NCBI GenBank assembly: GCA_030248215.1
Contig: JASANG010000298.1
Coordinates: 30,216 to 94,215, forward strand
Direction: 5' to 3'
Source of the DNA: Enoplolaimus lenunculus
Lineage: Eukaryota; Nematoda; Enoplea; Enoplida; Thoracostomopsidae
DNA length: 64,000 bases
Shown here: positions 34,331-45,647 of the stretch, one piece after another
How positions within the stretch are numbered: position 1 is the first letter of the stretch
Layout of the letters: every line of letters starts with the position of its first letter
Made by a program: the position numbers and the translations under genes
The notes under the pieces: model-generated
Database searches by the model: none
Seen by the model: only the letters and a program-made list of their open reading frames with translations
Told to the model about the DNA's origin: nothing

Positions 34331-34949
34331 TGCGGGGTTCATGTTATAACCGGGGCAGGCGGGACACGGTTTGTCCCATGTTGATTCGACGTCAACGTTA
34401 AAATTTGGGCACTTATGTTGGGTCAACAGACAAAATTCGAATGTCATATGACATTAGCTTACAAACCATCGCTCTCAAATGATGAATGTGTACAAGGGAC
34501 GGTATGTCCCGTGACACTGTCGGACTTTTATGCGAATATCATATAATATTCCAAAATTTCAACGAATATCATATGATATTCAGCGGGGCAGTGTAACCTT
34601 TGGGTACTAATAAATGAATGAAAAGTTAGACGGCAGAGGCACAAACGTGCTTTAAATACCAAATACGTGCCTGCAAATCGTTTCCGACACAAAATCGCTT
34701 AAAATCACAGCTTCATAATTCAAAAATTCAAATTTCAAATTCTAGTATCATATAATATTCAACAGGACAATTTGGGTATGTTACCTCAAGTGTGCAGACA
34801 TTTGAAAATATATCATATGATATTCGCTAGCAGACAAATACGATTTTTTGAATACGATATGGGGTCTACAAGCAGACAAACTGTGACCCAATAGTCTAAT
34901 GGGGACAAAACGTGTTCCAAGCTGCCCCGGTTATAACGTGAACCCCGCA
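34331..34949. mobile_element. TIR element (TAA target) inserted in the NADAR gene
   Basis: Inverted ends TGCGGGGTTCATGTTATAAC and GTTATAACGTGAACCCCGCA are flanked by TAA on both sides (34328-34330, 34950-34952). Three-base TWA targets are typical of PIF/Harbinger. The interior has ATATCATATGATATT-like palindromes and no gene. Related copies lie at 59468-60103 and 61145-63183. Confidence 0.9.
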
Positions 34950-34952
34950 TAA

Positions 34953-35361
34953 GGTAATAAAAAAACTGATGATAGCGGAACAAAAGTTAATGAACGATTC
35001 TTTTTGCGGACGCAAATTATTAACCGCATGGCACAAAGACAAAGTTGCCATCATGGAGCGCGGAGTAATCGGAAAATTTTCACAAAATCATAAATTAAAA
35101 TGTGCTTTATTACACACCGATCAATGTCTCTTAGCGGCAGCAAATAAATACGATTTGTTTTGGGGCACAGGTGTTTCGCAACAGGATTCAAAATTTTTGA
35201 AGTATGCCAAGTGGCCTGGAAAAAACGAGATGGGAAACGTTCTAATGCGGGTTAGAAAACATTTGCTAACCACGTCTAACAATGCAGATATTAATACAGA
35301 AGCACGTAGTTTTGGGGACAAGTCGCAATCGGCATTTGAGATTACATACTGGTATCGCTAG
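34953..35361 (+). pseudogene. NADAR-domain gene, 3' part
   Basis: The frame carries the C-terminal NADAR core: VAIMERGVIGKFSQN, CALLHTDQCLL, YDLFWGTG and WPGKNEMGNVLMRVRKHL, ending in TAG. It is in register with the 5' part once the TIR element and one TAA copy are discounted. This shows the gene was continuous before that insertion. Confidence 0.88.
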
Positions 35362-35987
35362 CTCACTGTGGTGCCTTCGCTTTATCATTTAAGGATCTTT
35401 TTGTTGTTTTGTACATTTATAGTAACCGTTGATGCTCGATATCAGGTTGTTTCAAATAAGAATTATTATTATTATTATTATTATTTTCTGCATTTTTAAA
35501 GAAATAATAAAATAAAATAAAAATTGGTTGCTTTCTGGGAGTTTTTGTTTCTTTTTTCTTCGTTCGTATTTGGTCACTGAGTGATCGCCTGGCTCGTAAG
35601 AGCACACTTCCGGGTTCTTTGTACTATCTATGTATACTATCAAACGTTCAATTGTATTATTATTATTACATAGTGGTTTTAGTTTTAGGTTTGTCTACGC
35701 TGGTATTAACAGATCTGGTTGTGTTAATTGCTGTGATTGATTGTGGTTATTAGCTTCGAACGTTCGGCGACCTCTGACGAACGGTTGTTGATCACTGTTC
35801 TCAACGGATCATGTTGATGTGTTTGGTTCATCAGGAGTTCTGGTTAGTTCGACTTAATTGTAATTTGGTAATCATCATGCATATTCTGTGTGTTTCAGCA
35901 GGTCATTATTGACGGATGGGGGGTAATCGTGGTGTATTGTTGTCGAGGGTAACTCGCAGGAGCTCGTTGAGAATAAAGTGAGAAGTG
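35362..35987 (+). other. 3' untranslated region and polypurine tract
   Basis: The stretch contains an ATT microsatellite at about 35462-35486. It ends in a purine-rich tract, GAGAATAAAGTGAGAAG (35971-35987), directly before TG of the 3' LTR, where plus-strand priming is expected. No gene was seen. Confidence 0.65.
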
Positions 35988-37930
35988 TGTTACATAGGGG
36001 TTTTAAAAAATTAGCGAGGGGTATGAATTTTTAATTACTACCCCCTTACCACTTATTTTGGGTGATTACAACTTGGAGTACTAATTTTACGCAGCATACC
36101 CCTACGCTTTAAATTTTTTCATATTTAGTTTTTTGGTTTTTTGGGGGTTTTCTCTTTTCATTAATTTTTATTTTTAATTTTCAGTAAAAATTGTAAGTGC
36201 ATGTATATTGTATGTATATTCCGTGTGTGTTATGTAGCGATGTGTGGTTGTATGTATGTGTGCGTGTAAATATAAGTGTAATAGCGGTTGTTGTTGCTAT
36301 TGTTGTTGTTGTTGTTGTTGTACAGTGTGCATGAGCAAGCCAGCTGTAACTGCAGCTAAACGTGCCCAAGTGATACATGTTTATACAGGAATATACGCGC
36401 TGGTACGCATGGTTTTGTAAATGCAAATTGTTGAACATAGGTACTATAGGAAATCACTAACTGGCTCTTTGACTTGTATAGTAATTACTAATGCTGTGTT
36501 AAATAATATCAATATTTGCGCCTGGCCTGCGAGCCCAACACCCCCTTTTCGTTGTTCACCGGCAGTTAAACTATTTTGTTGTCGTATGAGACTTTAGGAT
36601 AGTGCTTAAGTCGTATATTATAATAGCAAGCTGGAATGTAGTCGTGAACGCTGAAATTATTGCACTATTATGCGAGGTGTGTCGGGTTTTGGGGACAAAT
36701 TCTCACGCTATCGTTCGTTTAAAGTTAGTAAAATTCCGAATTTATCAATGTACCAATTGGATTCTCGACAAAACACGGATTTTTTTGGAGTTTTTATGCA
36801 ATTTTAAAGATCAAGGTTCTTTTCAAAACCTGGGATTCTGGTCAAAATATTTTATTCGGAGGATTTACTTCAAATTTTAATTTCAAAATTTGTTCTAAAA
36901 ACCCAAGTATTAAGTCAAAATAAGTTTTTTGTATAATTTTGTGGTAAATTTTTGCTAGAAATCTATTAGAAAAAACCCATAAGATTTATAAATTAAATTA
37001 AGCATTTAAGTTTCGGAAATTCTTTAGAGTTTTGTGAAGTCGATAAAGTTCATGCTACCCTTTAATTTTACGAGTATAAAAGGGTTGTGTGCTTGCGTCT
37101 AGAGAAGGGTTTCAGTTGTGTATCGCGGCAGAATTGTTGCCGGTTGTTATTACGAATTGACGTTTATTAGCTTCTGAGTTTATTTGGATTTATTCGCTTG
37201 GTTATAGCACAAGTGTGCTAGTGTTAGGAATTGCTATAGAGTTGTGTGCAAAATATTGGAGTTTTGTTTAGATAATTTGCGGTCTAAGTCTTGGTTTCGG
37301 TGAAGCCCTGGGTGTGAATTACTTTGTGTTTGCAAACCCCAAGTCTGAAAATTTTGTGACATATTTCCGGAAAAGTCTCAGAAGACAGTGTTTTGCGCCT
37401 ACGGAAGTATAGACCGCAGATAAGTAGTTTATAGAAAATAGCAGAGTTTGGTTTGTCCTTAAGGACACACTGACGTTTTACTCATTCATTGCCTATTGGT
37501 AAAGTAGTTTTGTTTGTGGCTGTGTGCAGTAGTAATTGGTGGCCTGTGTGGCCTTAGTAGAGGTTTGTGGTGTTTGATACAAATAGTGACTACGAATTTT
37601 TCAACGGAATTTACACAGTAATCAGTGGAATTTTTGGGTCGTATTTGAACATCCTGTCGGAGTATTATTTTTCAATTGTGGAAAAGTCTGGGTATCCTGT
37701 TTTATTGAGAACTCTTGGGTCTGACACGTAGTGTGTGTGAAAATTTTATTTTTTATTGCCGGAGTGTACTATTTATTGTGAAGGGTAAAAGTTTGGTGAT
37801 TTAGATAGTGGTATTCGATAATAGAGAGTGTTTTGGGTTACCCACGGAATACGCTCTTGGGTGTTTTTTTAATCAAATTCTGGGTATATTTTTGGAAGGC
37901 ACTCACGAGTGTTGACCGTGCGACGTTACA
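35988..37930 (+). repeat. 3' LTR
   Basis: It begins TGTTACATAGGGG and ends GACGTTACA like the 5' LTR, with TATAAAAGG at 37075. It is 1,943 bases against 2,330 for the 5' copy. The U3 middle (about 36325-36760) is a different sequence, and the remainder matches with scattered substitutions and small indels. Confidence 0.9.
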
Positions 37931-38611
37931 CAGGGCTAGGACAGGCTCAAACAACCTCATTTTGTGAACGTTTCTTGGGAGGGTGTCTTTCCTTCATTTC
38001 TTTGCGGATTCCAGTGCACGTGCGTACAACTTATTTCAGTTTATTCGGAATTCGATGCACGGGATAGAAGCTAATTCTATGGGGCTGTGTGGCAGCGGTT
38101 ATAATAATTGTAACTTTTTCTAAGAGCCATGAAACGTGAAAGTATTGGTCGTCCAATAAGAAGATTAAACCTATGCAAGGGAAGAGAAGAAATTATTTGG
38201 TTCAGTGGGGATCGCGCATTTTCAGCGGTTCAAGTAATCAAACAAGATATATGGTTTATGGTAGAGCTTGGTGATAAGACAGAGTGTAATTGATAGTAAT
38301 AAATACCGGAAACGAATAGTGATAAGAATGCTGGTAGCGGACACTGATTTAGAAGGAAAAGCATATCCGGTTACACATTGGTGTTAAAGTATTGTGTGAA
38401 TGCGGTCTGGCTGGTCCGGATCTGTAATTCAAGTGAGTGTTGTAGTTAAGGGTGTCCGTACAGTCAAGTTATGTATGGTGGGGTTTAAAGACTTTTAAAA
38501 CGGAACGCAGCAATCGAATGTTAAACGCAGCGCTGTGTTTTGTCCATAAATTTCAGCGAGGCCAAATTGAGAAGAAGGGAATGACTTCCCAGACGTCCTG
38601 CTTCTTGGTAC

Positions 38612-38943
38612 CAAGAGTGGATGATCACTCTTTATAACAAGAGTGTGAAACGGTACATTGTATGTGTATTAAAGAATGTACCCGGCACGCGTTGCGTTTT
38701 TGGCCTACCCCCTTGTTTAGGGGTGATCTGTATGCAGTTTTATATCGTAGTAATGCTAGGAGCAAATTATAACCCCCCTTGTTTAAGGGGGGATAAGTGT
38801 ACTGAAGCATACTATTAATCTCTAGCTTAAACCCTCCGTGATTGAGGGGGCCCAACAAAAATGCAACGCGTGCTGGTACATTTTTTAATACACAGAATGT
38901 ACCCAGTTGCACACTCCTGTTGTAGAGTGATCATCCACTCTTG
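38612..38943. mobile_element. TIR element with GAGTGGATGATC ends
   Basis: Inverted ends CAAGAGTGGATGATCACTC and GAGTGATCATCCACTCTTG are flanked by TTGGTAC and CTGGTAC, six of seven bases alike. It encloses two inverted CCCCTTGTTTA/TAAGGGGGG blocks and no gene. Confidence 0.75.
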
Positions 38944-40017
38944 CTGGTACGGATGCACCTGGCCATAGTACTTGTCTCTTGAGAAATTTGCCGATTTTTT
39001 GTGTTTAGTTTTGTTTGTTTGTCGCATAACTTTTTGTTTGTTTTGTAATTTTTGTTATGACATACGCGCAGCGATATTTGCTGAACTTTCTTGCGAGTTT
39101 TTAGCTTATTCTTGCTTATGGTGTAAAATATGGGTCGATGCAATTGACCCAGTCTGTTCACATCCAAAACGACACAAACACAAACAGTCTATCTTTGTTC
39201 CCATATTTATCTATAAGTTTTTCGGCATTGGTGTAAAAATCAAGTACCGGGATTGGTATAATCAAATATCGGTATTTTGCCGTATCGGTTGAACAGAAAT
39301 TAAAATATAACCTGAACCAGATTTATTACTTATTAAAGTTTAACATAGTACATGTAACATATTTAAGGCGCCACATTGTCTCACGAGTTAGTTTGCTAGA
39401 AACTAAATGTTTGTTCTTTTTTATTTTGGGCGGTGTTATTTTGAGCGCGCGCTCAAGAAACTGCACATCGCACTCCCCGCACAGCTCGTGCTGTTGCAGT
39501 CTTTCCACGCTAATGCGTGCACTCGTTCTTCACGCAGTTGCACAGCAAGAATGCGATGCATTTGTGCCCACACTCGCTTCGCTTCGTTCTGCTCGTGCCG
39601 CACACTTGAAACCTTACAGTGGGATAACCTGCGTTCCTGTGCTCTGTATAGCAATCTCATATAATATTTGATTTTTGTCTGTCGGCGAATATATAATCAT
39701 AGCAGAAATTTGTGTTCATGTGTAATCAACATGTGACAAAACGTGACATAACTGCTCCAATTATAACATGAATCCCGCATTGGATAACTAGGTTTGAGTA
39801 TGGCGGAATATAATATGATACTCACAGACATGTGTCTTTAGTATCATATATTACAAGACAATGTAAATAACACTACTAAAAATATGGTGGAAAATTTAAA
39901 TTTTAGCGGGAAAATTCAACTTTGGCGGGAGAATTCAAATTTTGAAGGTGACTGAAGGGCTTTCGGTTGCGAGCTATTAAAATAAACTGTCTATACACGT
40001 TCAAGGCCAATAATTAA

Positions 40018-40280
40018 CCGTTTCTCACATTGAGTTGCCTGTGGGCAACTCGGCGCAGTGTATATACATTAATTAAAATATATCGCACCGTGTTTAACAA
40101 TTGCAACACGTATACATAGTACTAAATCACCACAAGATGTGAGAGCCCTCTCGGGCTCGAGCGTCAAGCTCCTATAGCTGAGTGGTGACGGTATACGCCT
40201 CCCACTCCAGTCACTGGAGTTCGAATCCTAGCATAAATGTAGGTCTCAGAGAAAATAGAAAATATTCATGTGAGAAAGGG
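40018..40280 (+). mobile_element. piggyBac-type MITE with tRNA-like core, second copy
   Basis: TTAA flanks (40014-40017, 40281-40284) and ends CCGTTTCTCACAT and ATGTGAGAAAGGG match the copy at 8483-8744, in the opposite orientation. The plus strand has TAGCTGAGTGG and AGTTCGAATCC, spaced like pol III A and B boxes. Confidence 0.87.
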
Positions 40281-40375
40281 TTAAAAAGTTCGCTAATATC
40301 TAATTTGCATACTACCTTAATTAGTTAAGCTAAACTTTGGACTTTTTATATTATTTCACACATTATTAGTGTTAC

Positions 40376-40689
40376 CAAGAGTGGATGATGTCCACTTGCA
40401 GAAGATTGCGCAACTGATGCGGTAGCGCATGGCACAAAGTGTACCAGCACGCGTTGTATTTTTGCTCGACCCCCCCCTGATTTGATGGGGTAGTCACCAC
40501 GTAATCTACATAGTAAATATAGGAATTAAAGTATAATCGGAGCGACTTTAGCTTAAATTCAAAATATTGGTTCAACGTACCCCCCCCCCAAATAAGGGGG
40601 GAGGTCAAAAATCCAACGTGCGCTGGGTACATTGTTTTGTGTACAGAATGTACCCAGTTGCACTCTCTTGTGAAAATCATCCACTCTTG
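40376..40689. mobile_element. TIR element with GAGTGGATGATC ends, second copy
   Basis: It starts CAAGAGTGGATGAT and ends ATCATCCACTCTTG. The flanking 7-base duplication GTGTTAC (40369-40375 and 40690-40696) is perfect. The interior matches the copy at 38612. Confidence 0.82.
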
Positions 40690-41013
40690 GTGTTACCAAC
40701 AATCAAATTCAGTACTAAAGGGTTTTTGGGTGTGAGTAATATGAACAAGTTGTTAATAAACCTCCAAGACCAATAACTGAATGGTTAGCTAATAATTAAT
40801 TTGAATATTAGCTTAATTAGTTAAACCTAAATTAGGATTTTTTAAATTACTTATTTCGCAAGTATGTCCGAGCTTCGCTCAATATATGTAGTTTAACTAT
40901 GACTGGTATACACCTTAAATTTGGACTAGAGACGACCTTGTTGAAAATTGAGACATGTAAGAGAATTGAAAAACCTTTTAATGCTAAAATTAGATTGCTT
41001 CAATCTGTAATAA

Positions 41014-41421
41014 TTAGTGAAATGTGGAAAGTCCTAATTTAGACTTAATCCAAAATTCCTTGGAGAAAACCACAATATCATCAATAAAACACAGGCAACA
41101 GTCACCCAATAACCCCGTTAGCTCCTTTGTCATTATTCGCTGAAAGGTTGCTGGGGCATTAGTTAAACCAAACGGCATTCGCCGGAATTGGAATAGACCC
41201 TCATGGGTTATGAATGCTGTTTTCTCTACGTCCTCTTCCGCCACCGGTATTTGCCAATACCCGGAGAGGGCGTCCATTGATGTAAAATATTTTGCGCCTC
41301 CAAGTGAATCGAGTGTATCGTCTATTCGTGGCAACGGATAGGCATCCTTTTTCGTGAGATCATTAACTATTCTATAATCGACGCAAAAACGTTGCGTTCC
41401 ATCTTTCTTTTTGGTCATCAC
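41014..41421 (-). pseudogene. RT core of the minus-strand element
   Basis: Ty3/gypsy RT words appear in order: TKKKDGTQRFCVDYRIVN, YPLPRIDDTLDSL, ALSGYWQIPV, MPFGLTNAPATFQR and the active site FIDDIVVFS. The frame breaks off 14 residues later. The step to the RT start (41418-41765) needs a frameshift. Confidence 0.92.
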
Positions 41422-41765
41422 AACTGGGATTGCCTATGGGCTTTGGATCGTTCGATTACACCACTTGCTAACATTTCTTTCACATGTTGTGCTATCAATA
41501 CTCTATCTCGGATTGCATTCCGATATAATTTTTGACGTACCGGTTTTGCATTACCGGTTTCAATCCTATGAACCGCTTGTTTATAGCATCCCAATTTACC
41601 TTTACTATCGACAAATAATTCGCGAAATTGATCTAATGCAACATGCATATATTGTTTTTGTTCGTCCGTCAAGTCCGCTTGATCTAACGTTAATCCAGTT
41701 AATGGCTCACTATTGTACTGCTTATTTTTATATAATTCCATTATATAATTTTTATAAGCTTCCAC
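41418..41765 (-). pseudogene. RT N-terminal part of the minus-strand element
   Basis: It reads FRELFVDSKGKLG, then AVHRIETGNAKPVRQKLYR and MLASGVIE, the usual approach to gypsy RT. The next residues are out of frame with the RT core. Confidence 0.85.
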
Positions 41766-41834
41766 CAGCTGGGGAAGTTTTTGCTTATCCCGATATTGTA
41801 ATTCCAGCTTGGACTTAACTACACTACCGTATAG

Positions 41835-42032
41835 TCAATCACTCTCTGGAGAACTCTCGGGACTTGGAACTGGGGTTTTATGTACATCTTTATCCATTTG
41901 TTCATCTATCCACTTAGCTAAAGGGGATAGTTCCTTAGTTGATGTAAATTGCACATCCTTATAAATATGTATTAATTTAGAGTGGGCCGGTAAAATTAGT
42001 GCGAAGCTGTCAAGTTTCGTAGCGGTATCCAC
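41835..42032 (-). pseudogene. Protease-RT linker of the minus-strand element
   Basis: A 65-codon frame overlaps the end of the protease frame (41996-42032). Its position between protease and RT makes it part of the polyprotein. It has no motif, and it ends in an acidic Pro/Ser stretch. Confidence 0.5.
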
Positions 42033-42703
42033 ACCTTGCCGCTTTTCACTGTTGTAACAATGTCTTCTGCTGCGACTTGTTTGGACTCATGTAAGTACTG
42101 TGTTGGTTCCAACTTGATAATTGAACCATCCGGATATCTATCCTTTGAAACCTGCACTTCTATGACATTGAGTGATTTTGGTTGCAACAGTTCCTTTTTC
42201 TGTAAAACCAGTATTTCATATTTGTCCAATAAATCATACTGTTTCTGCAATCGGTTCCAATGATATGTTGGCACATGCTGTCCTGCTGTTGACACTAAAC
42301 CTATTGTGCCATCGTATGACATATTAAACCGATACATTGTGTCGACACCCAAGACCATCGGGTAGCCGACCCCTGGTATAACTAGAAAATACTTTGATTT
42401 GACAGGTGGAAAGAAGATTTCGATTTCTAGTGAAATTTTGCCTTCGACCTTTTCTCTTTTGGCTCGGAATGATGAGATCGTGGATGAGGATGGTTCCAAC
42501 GGCTTATGTCGGAAAAATATTTCATAAGCTGCTGAGTCCAGCAAGCTTGTATCGCATCCCGTATCTACGAGAGCCATAAGTACCACTGTACCACATCTGA
42601 CTTCTACAAACGGTCGCATACTCATGTATTGAGATCTTACTAAAGCTGTCGTATTTGGATCCGCATCCTGATCCAAAAACGCTTTGAGCGCCATCTTTTC
42701 TGC
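41996..42703 (-). pseudogene. Aspartic protease of the minus-strand element
   Basis: The retropepsin motif reads LVDTGCDTSLLDS, with the second conserved stretch VLGVDTMYRF. It covers the whole protease region. The open frame runs upstream to 42754 only because it reads into the end of the inserted TIR element. Confidence 0.85.
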
Positions 42704-42706
42704 TAA

Positions 42707-44442
42707 TGCGTCATCCATTTTATCGTGTGCCCGCCGTGTGGAAAATTGACGCAACCATTTCCAAGTACGGTTTTAAAAACGCTTCAAGAAGGAAATTTAA
42801 TTTGAAAAAATTGGTCTAGTGGGAAATTGAGACAATTTACAAACCGTACTTGTAAATTGAAATGATATTTTGAGTGTCGATTTCCCAATGGGGAATTTAA
42901 ATAGGACAGCAGTAGGAAATTGAGACATTTTTAAAACTTAAATAGGAAATTGATAAGCTAAATTTGCTGTCAAAAAGGAAATTGAAAAGTCACCAAAACT
43001 GCAGTGGGAAATGGGCACCCAAATTTCATTTTCAATTTCCCTCACGGTAGTTGAAAATCAGCAGGGCAGTGGGAAATTGAAAAAATCATAAAAGCGGAAA
43101 CACTGCTGTAGGTACATGACCTTTGAACTAATCGGTGCAATAATTCGCTTTCAACTATGACGGCAGGCGTTTTCGACGTCGGAAGTGAAAGAAAGATTTG
43201 GGTGGGATAACCGATCACTCAGACAAGGAATGAGTTTTTTCCATTTTTCCATTTTTTCCGGTCATAATTTTTTTCCGGAAAAACAATCCAGGGGCGGTAA
43301 CCGTAGCCCTAAGTCTAAATCTTAGCCTAAGAAGCACTAAATATAGGAAAAAGTGGCTGACGTTTAGGGGGCGTGATGTCTGAAGTAATTGAGCCCAATT
43401 CTCGATCATGGTTCTTAGTTCTGTAAACGCCTGTGAAGTCTGTCTGGTATACATTTACGTAGCAGGGTGCAACCGGAGGTGAAAAATACCGGAGCCGGAG
43501 CCGCAGGTGGGGCGAAATTATGTAGTAAAAATGATGGCTAATTAGTTAATTTTAGCCAATATCTGCAATATGTTGTTAAGTTGTTTGGTTTTATGTTGAT
43601 TTTTTGAAAAGTGACAGAAGTCAATCGAAACGAACTAAACAGATAATTTTTGCTAAATTATGCAAAACTATTAACACTAATAAATCTTCGCTCGTTTCGT
43701 CTATATTCTTAATTAGATCGTAGACACGTTCGGACATAGTAAGTTCAACGTGACTATATGCGGTTTCAGTTTGCGGGGGATACCAATTGTAATCACCAAT
43801 CCTTGAATCAATATACCGTCGTACTCCATAAAAAGTAACTCCAATGTGCGCAAAAAAATTGCTGTTCCAATTTTAAACCCAACCTCAGTAAAACTGGTAG
43901 CACATGAAACTTGACCCCAAGCGTCGAATGACCACTAACGTCAAGATATTCAAAATTTCAATCGCACAACTTCAACCTTGCGACTTGGGTGGCCCATCAA
44001 ACATCATTTCTAGAAACTCTCATCCTAACCTTCTATTTGAACTTTGAGTTGTAAAATTTCATCCTTTTAGGGGACAATATCACAATTGAAATTGTAAACT
44101 GTAAATTCAATTTTCGATAAGAGGGACAATATCATTTAATTGCTAAACGTTATGCTTCTCTTTCAATTTCCACTTTGGTAATTGAAGTGTCAAGGCAAAG
44201 CGGAAATTGAATTTGGAAAATGGCGCAATTTCCCATTGCCCTTGTTTAAAAAAGCGCTAGTGGTAAATTGAAGATCAAATAATGCTATCAATTAACTACT
44301 TGAGTTTGAAAAATCGATAGCTGTGGGAAATTGAAACAGTTTTGAAATTCCATTTCCTTTTTGAAGCGTTTTTCAAAACCGTACTTGGAAATGGTTGCGT
44401 CAATTTTCCACACGGCGAGCACACATTAAAATGGATGACGCA
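42707..44442. mobile_element. 1.7 kb TIR element (TAA target) inside the gypsy-type element
   Basis: Inverted ends of over 70 bases begin TGCGTCATCCATTTTA and end AAAATGGATGACGCA. TAA stands on each side (42704-42706, 44443-44445). The interior has many GGGAAATTGA words in both orientations and a truncated CCGGAG hAT MITE, and no transposase was found. The TAA target suggests PIF/Harbinger. Confidence 0.87.
43463..43680. mobile_element. Truncated hAT-type CCGGAG MITE
   Basis: It begins CAGGGTGCAACCGGAGGTG like the copy at 61651 and continues with the shared AATATCTGCAATATGTTGTT. The right end is missing. It is nested in the 1.7 kb TIR element. Confidence 0.7.
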
Positions 44443-44445
44443 TAA

Positions 44446-45471
44446 TTTCCGATCCACTGCTTTTGCTTCTTGTTCGACTTCACTAGAATTGACTATCGGA
44501 AATTGATTTTCCAGTTCGCCCACCATGTCTAAACGATAGTCATTTTCTTCAAAATGTTCCTGATAATCCCCGTCAAACACCGGGAGATCGTCAAATGGGT
44601 TATCGAGATCATTAACTGTGATATCGTTCTTTGAGTCTTCGCCGAATTCTACAAACATTTGATTTAGCTTTTTATTTATTGATTTCAGTTTTTCCTGATA
44701 TTTCTCTGCATCCTCTTCCGAGGCATTGCAACTACGGACCGAATGTCCCTATTCTCCACACCTCCAACATTCCATCAATCGCGCCCCTTCTTCCTTATCC
44801 GCAGATATGCTGCGGCGCAAATAACGCTGAATAGCTAGAGACGGCGCCGATTTCAGAAGCTTCACTAAATTTTCGTACCATTCACTATTTTGTTCCTTCA
44901 TTTCTTTCGCATTCACTGGACGGGGTGGTGGGGTTCGATCACGCTGGCCACTATACTCCCTCGGTGGGGTACCATCACGTGAATATTTTCGTTCCGATTG
45001 CCTCGGCTGCTCCGATGATGTTGAATTCGCACGGCGTTGAGTATTCACGTTTTGATTCGGTTTGCGATTTATTGGTGCATACGGATATTTCAGGTGTTCA
45101 GCCGAACGACCTGCATTCGATTCATTGATTGCTTCGACTGCTTCAAATAATACTTGCCGATTTCCCCTCAACGCAATCTTATCCTTTTGTTTCTTGAGGG
45201 ATTCGAATTCCTCATGGTCCTGTGCCAACTGTATAAGTTTAGGTATCGGATAATATGTTCGCATTACAGCTAGTTGAGATCGAATTGGTTCGTGAAGTCC
45301 GCCGACAAATGCATCTCTAAACACATGCTCGTTGTCGGTTTGTTCTGCAAAATTAAACCGCTCAACCCAAACGCGTTGTAACCGAAACGCAAAATCTTTT
45401 ACCTTTTCGCCATAACGTTGAACCATACCCTCCACTTCATTCAGCCGTTGTCGAAGTGGACCATAGTACAT
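44446..45471 (-). pseudogene. Gag C-terminal part with zinc knuckle and in-frame TAG
   Basis: The frame contains a capsid stretch (RVWVERFNFAEQ, FVGGLHEPIRSQL) and a basic, Pro-rich linker. A CX2CX4HX4C knuckle follows in which one of the four residues before the His is a TAG stop (44749-44751): CWRCGE, stop, GHSVRSC. The frame then continues in register through an acidic tail to 44446, where the 1.7 kb TIR element interrupts it. Confidence 0.82.
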
Positions 45472-45626
45472 ATATCTTTCTTCAATTTTTTTATTATTTG
45501 TGCGTATGTCATCTCTGGTCCGTATGTATGTTCCAGTATTGCTAAATATTGGCTTGCCTCTCTTACCATACGCAATCTAAATAACATTTTCATTTGCGCA
45601 TCATGTTGAACTCCCATGGTCCGCAT
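45441..45626 (-). pseudogene. Gag middle segment of the minus-strand element
   Basis: A short open frame (KMLFRLRMVREASQYLAILE) bridges two longer gag frames, with a shift at each end. It fits the helical capsid start by position. No independent gene is proposed. Confidence 0.55.
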
Positions 45627-45647
45627 GTATCGTTCAAAATTTGTAAG

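Larger units (their letters stand above)
21622..37930 (+). mobile_element. 16.3 kb Ty3/gypsy-like LTR retrotransposon with env-like, helicase and NADAR genes
   Basis: Two long terminal repeats (21622-23951 and 35988-37930) begin TGTTACATAGGGG and end GACGTTACA. The element has a tRNA-Gln primer site, a purine-rich tract before the 3' LTR, and the gene order gag, env-like, protease, RT, RNase H, integrase, SF1 helicase, NADAR. RT before integrase and the GPY/F-like integrase tail place it with Ty3/gypsy. At this size it is far longer than the usual 5-8 kb. No target duplication is visible (the flanks ATAGT and CAGGG differ). The copy is decayed downstream of RT. Confidence 0.93.
37931..40990. 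other. Intergenic DNA with MITEs
   Basis: No gene was recognised. It holds the two GAGTGGATGATC elements (38612-38943, 40376-40689), a piggyBac-type MITE (40018-40280) and an end fragment of the TAA-target family near 39747-39772. A GC-richer stretch at 39430-39620 has no coding signal I can defend. Confidence 0.5.

Noticed and set aside
35417-35643. Minus-strand ORFs over the ATT repeat
   Set aside because: They translate a microsatellite in the 3' untranslated region of the LTR element.
40140-40240. A functional tRNA gene
   Set aside because: A- and B-box-like words are present, but neither acceptor nor anticodon stem pairs. The sequence is the core of a MITE with TTAA ends.
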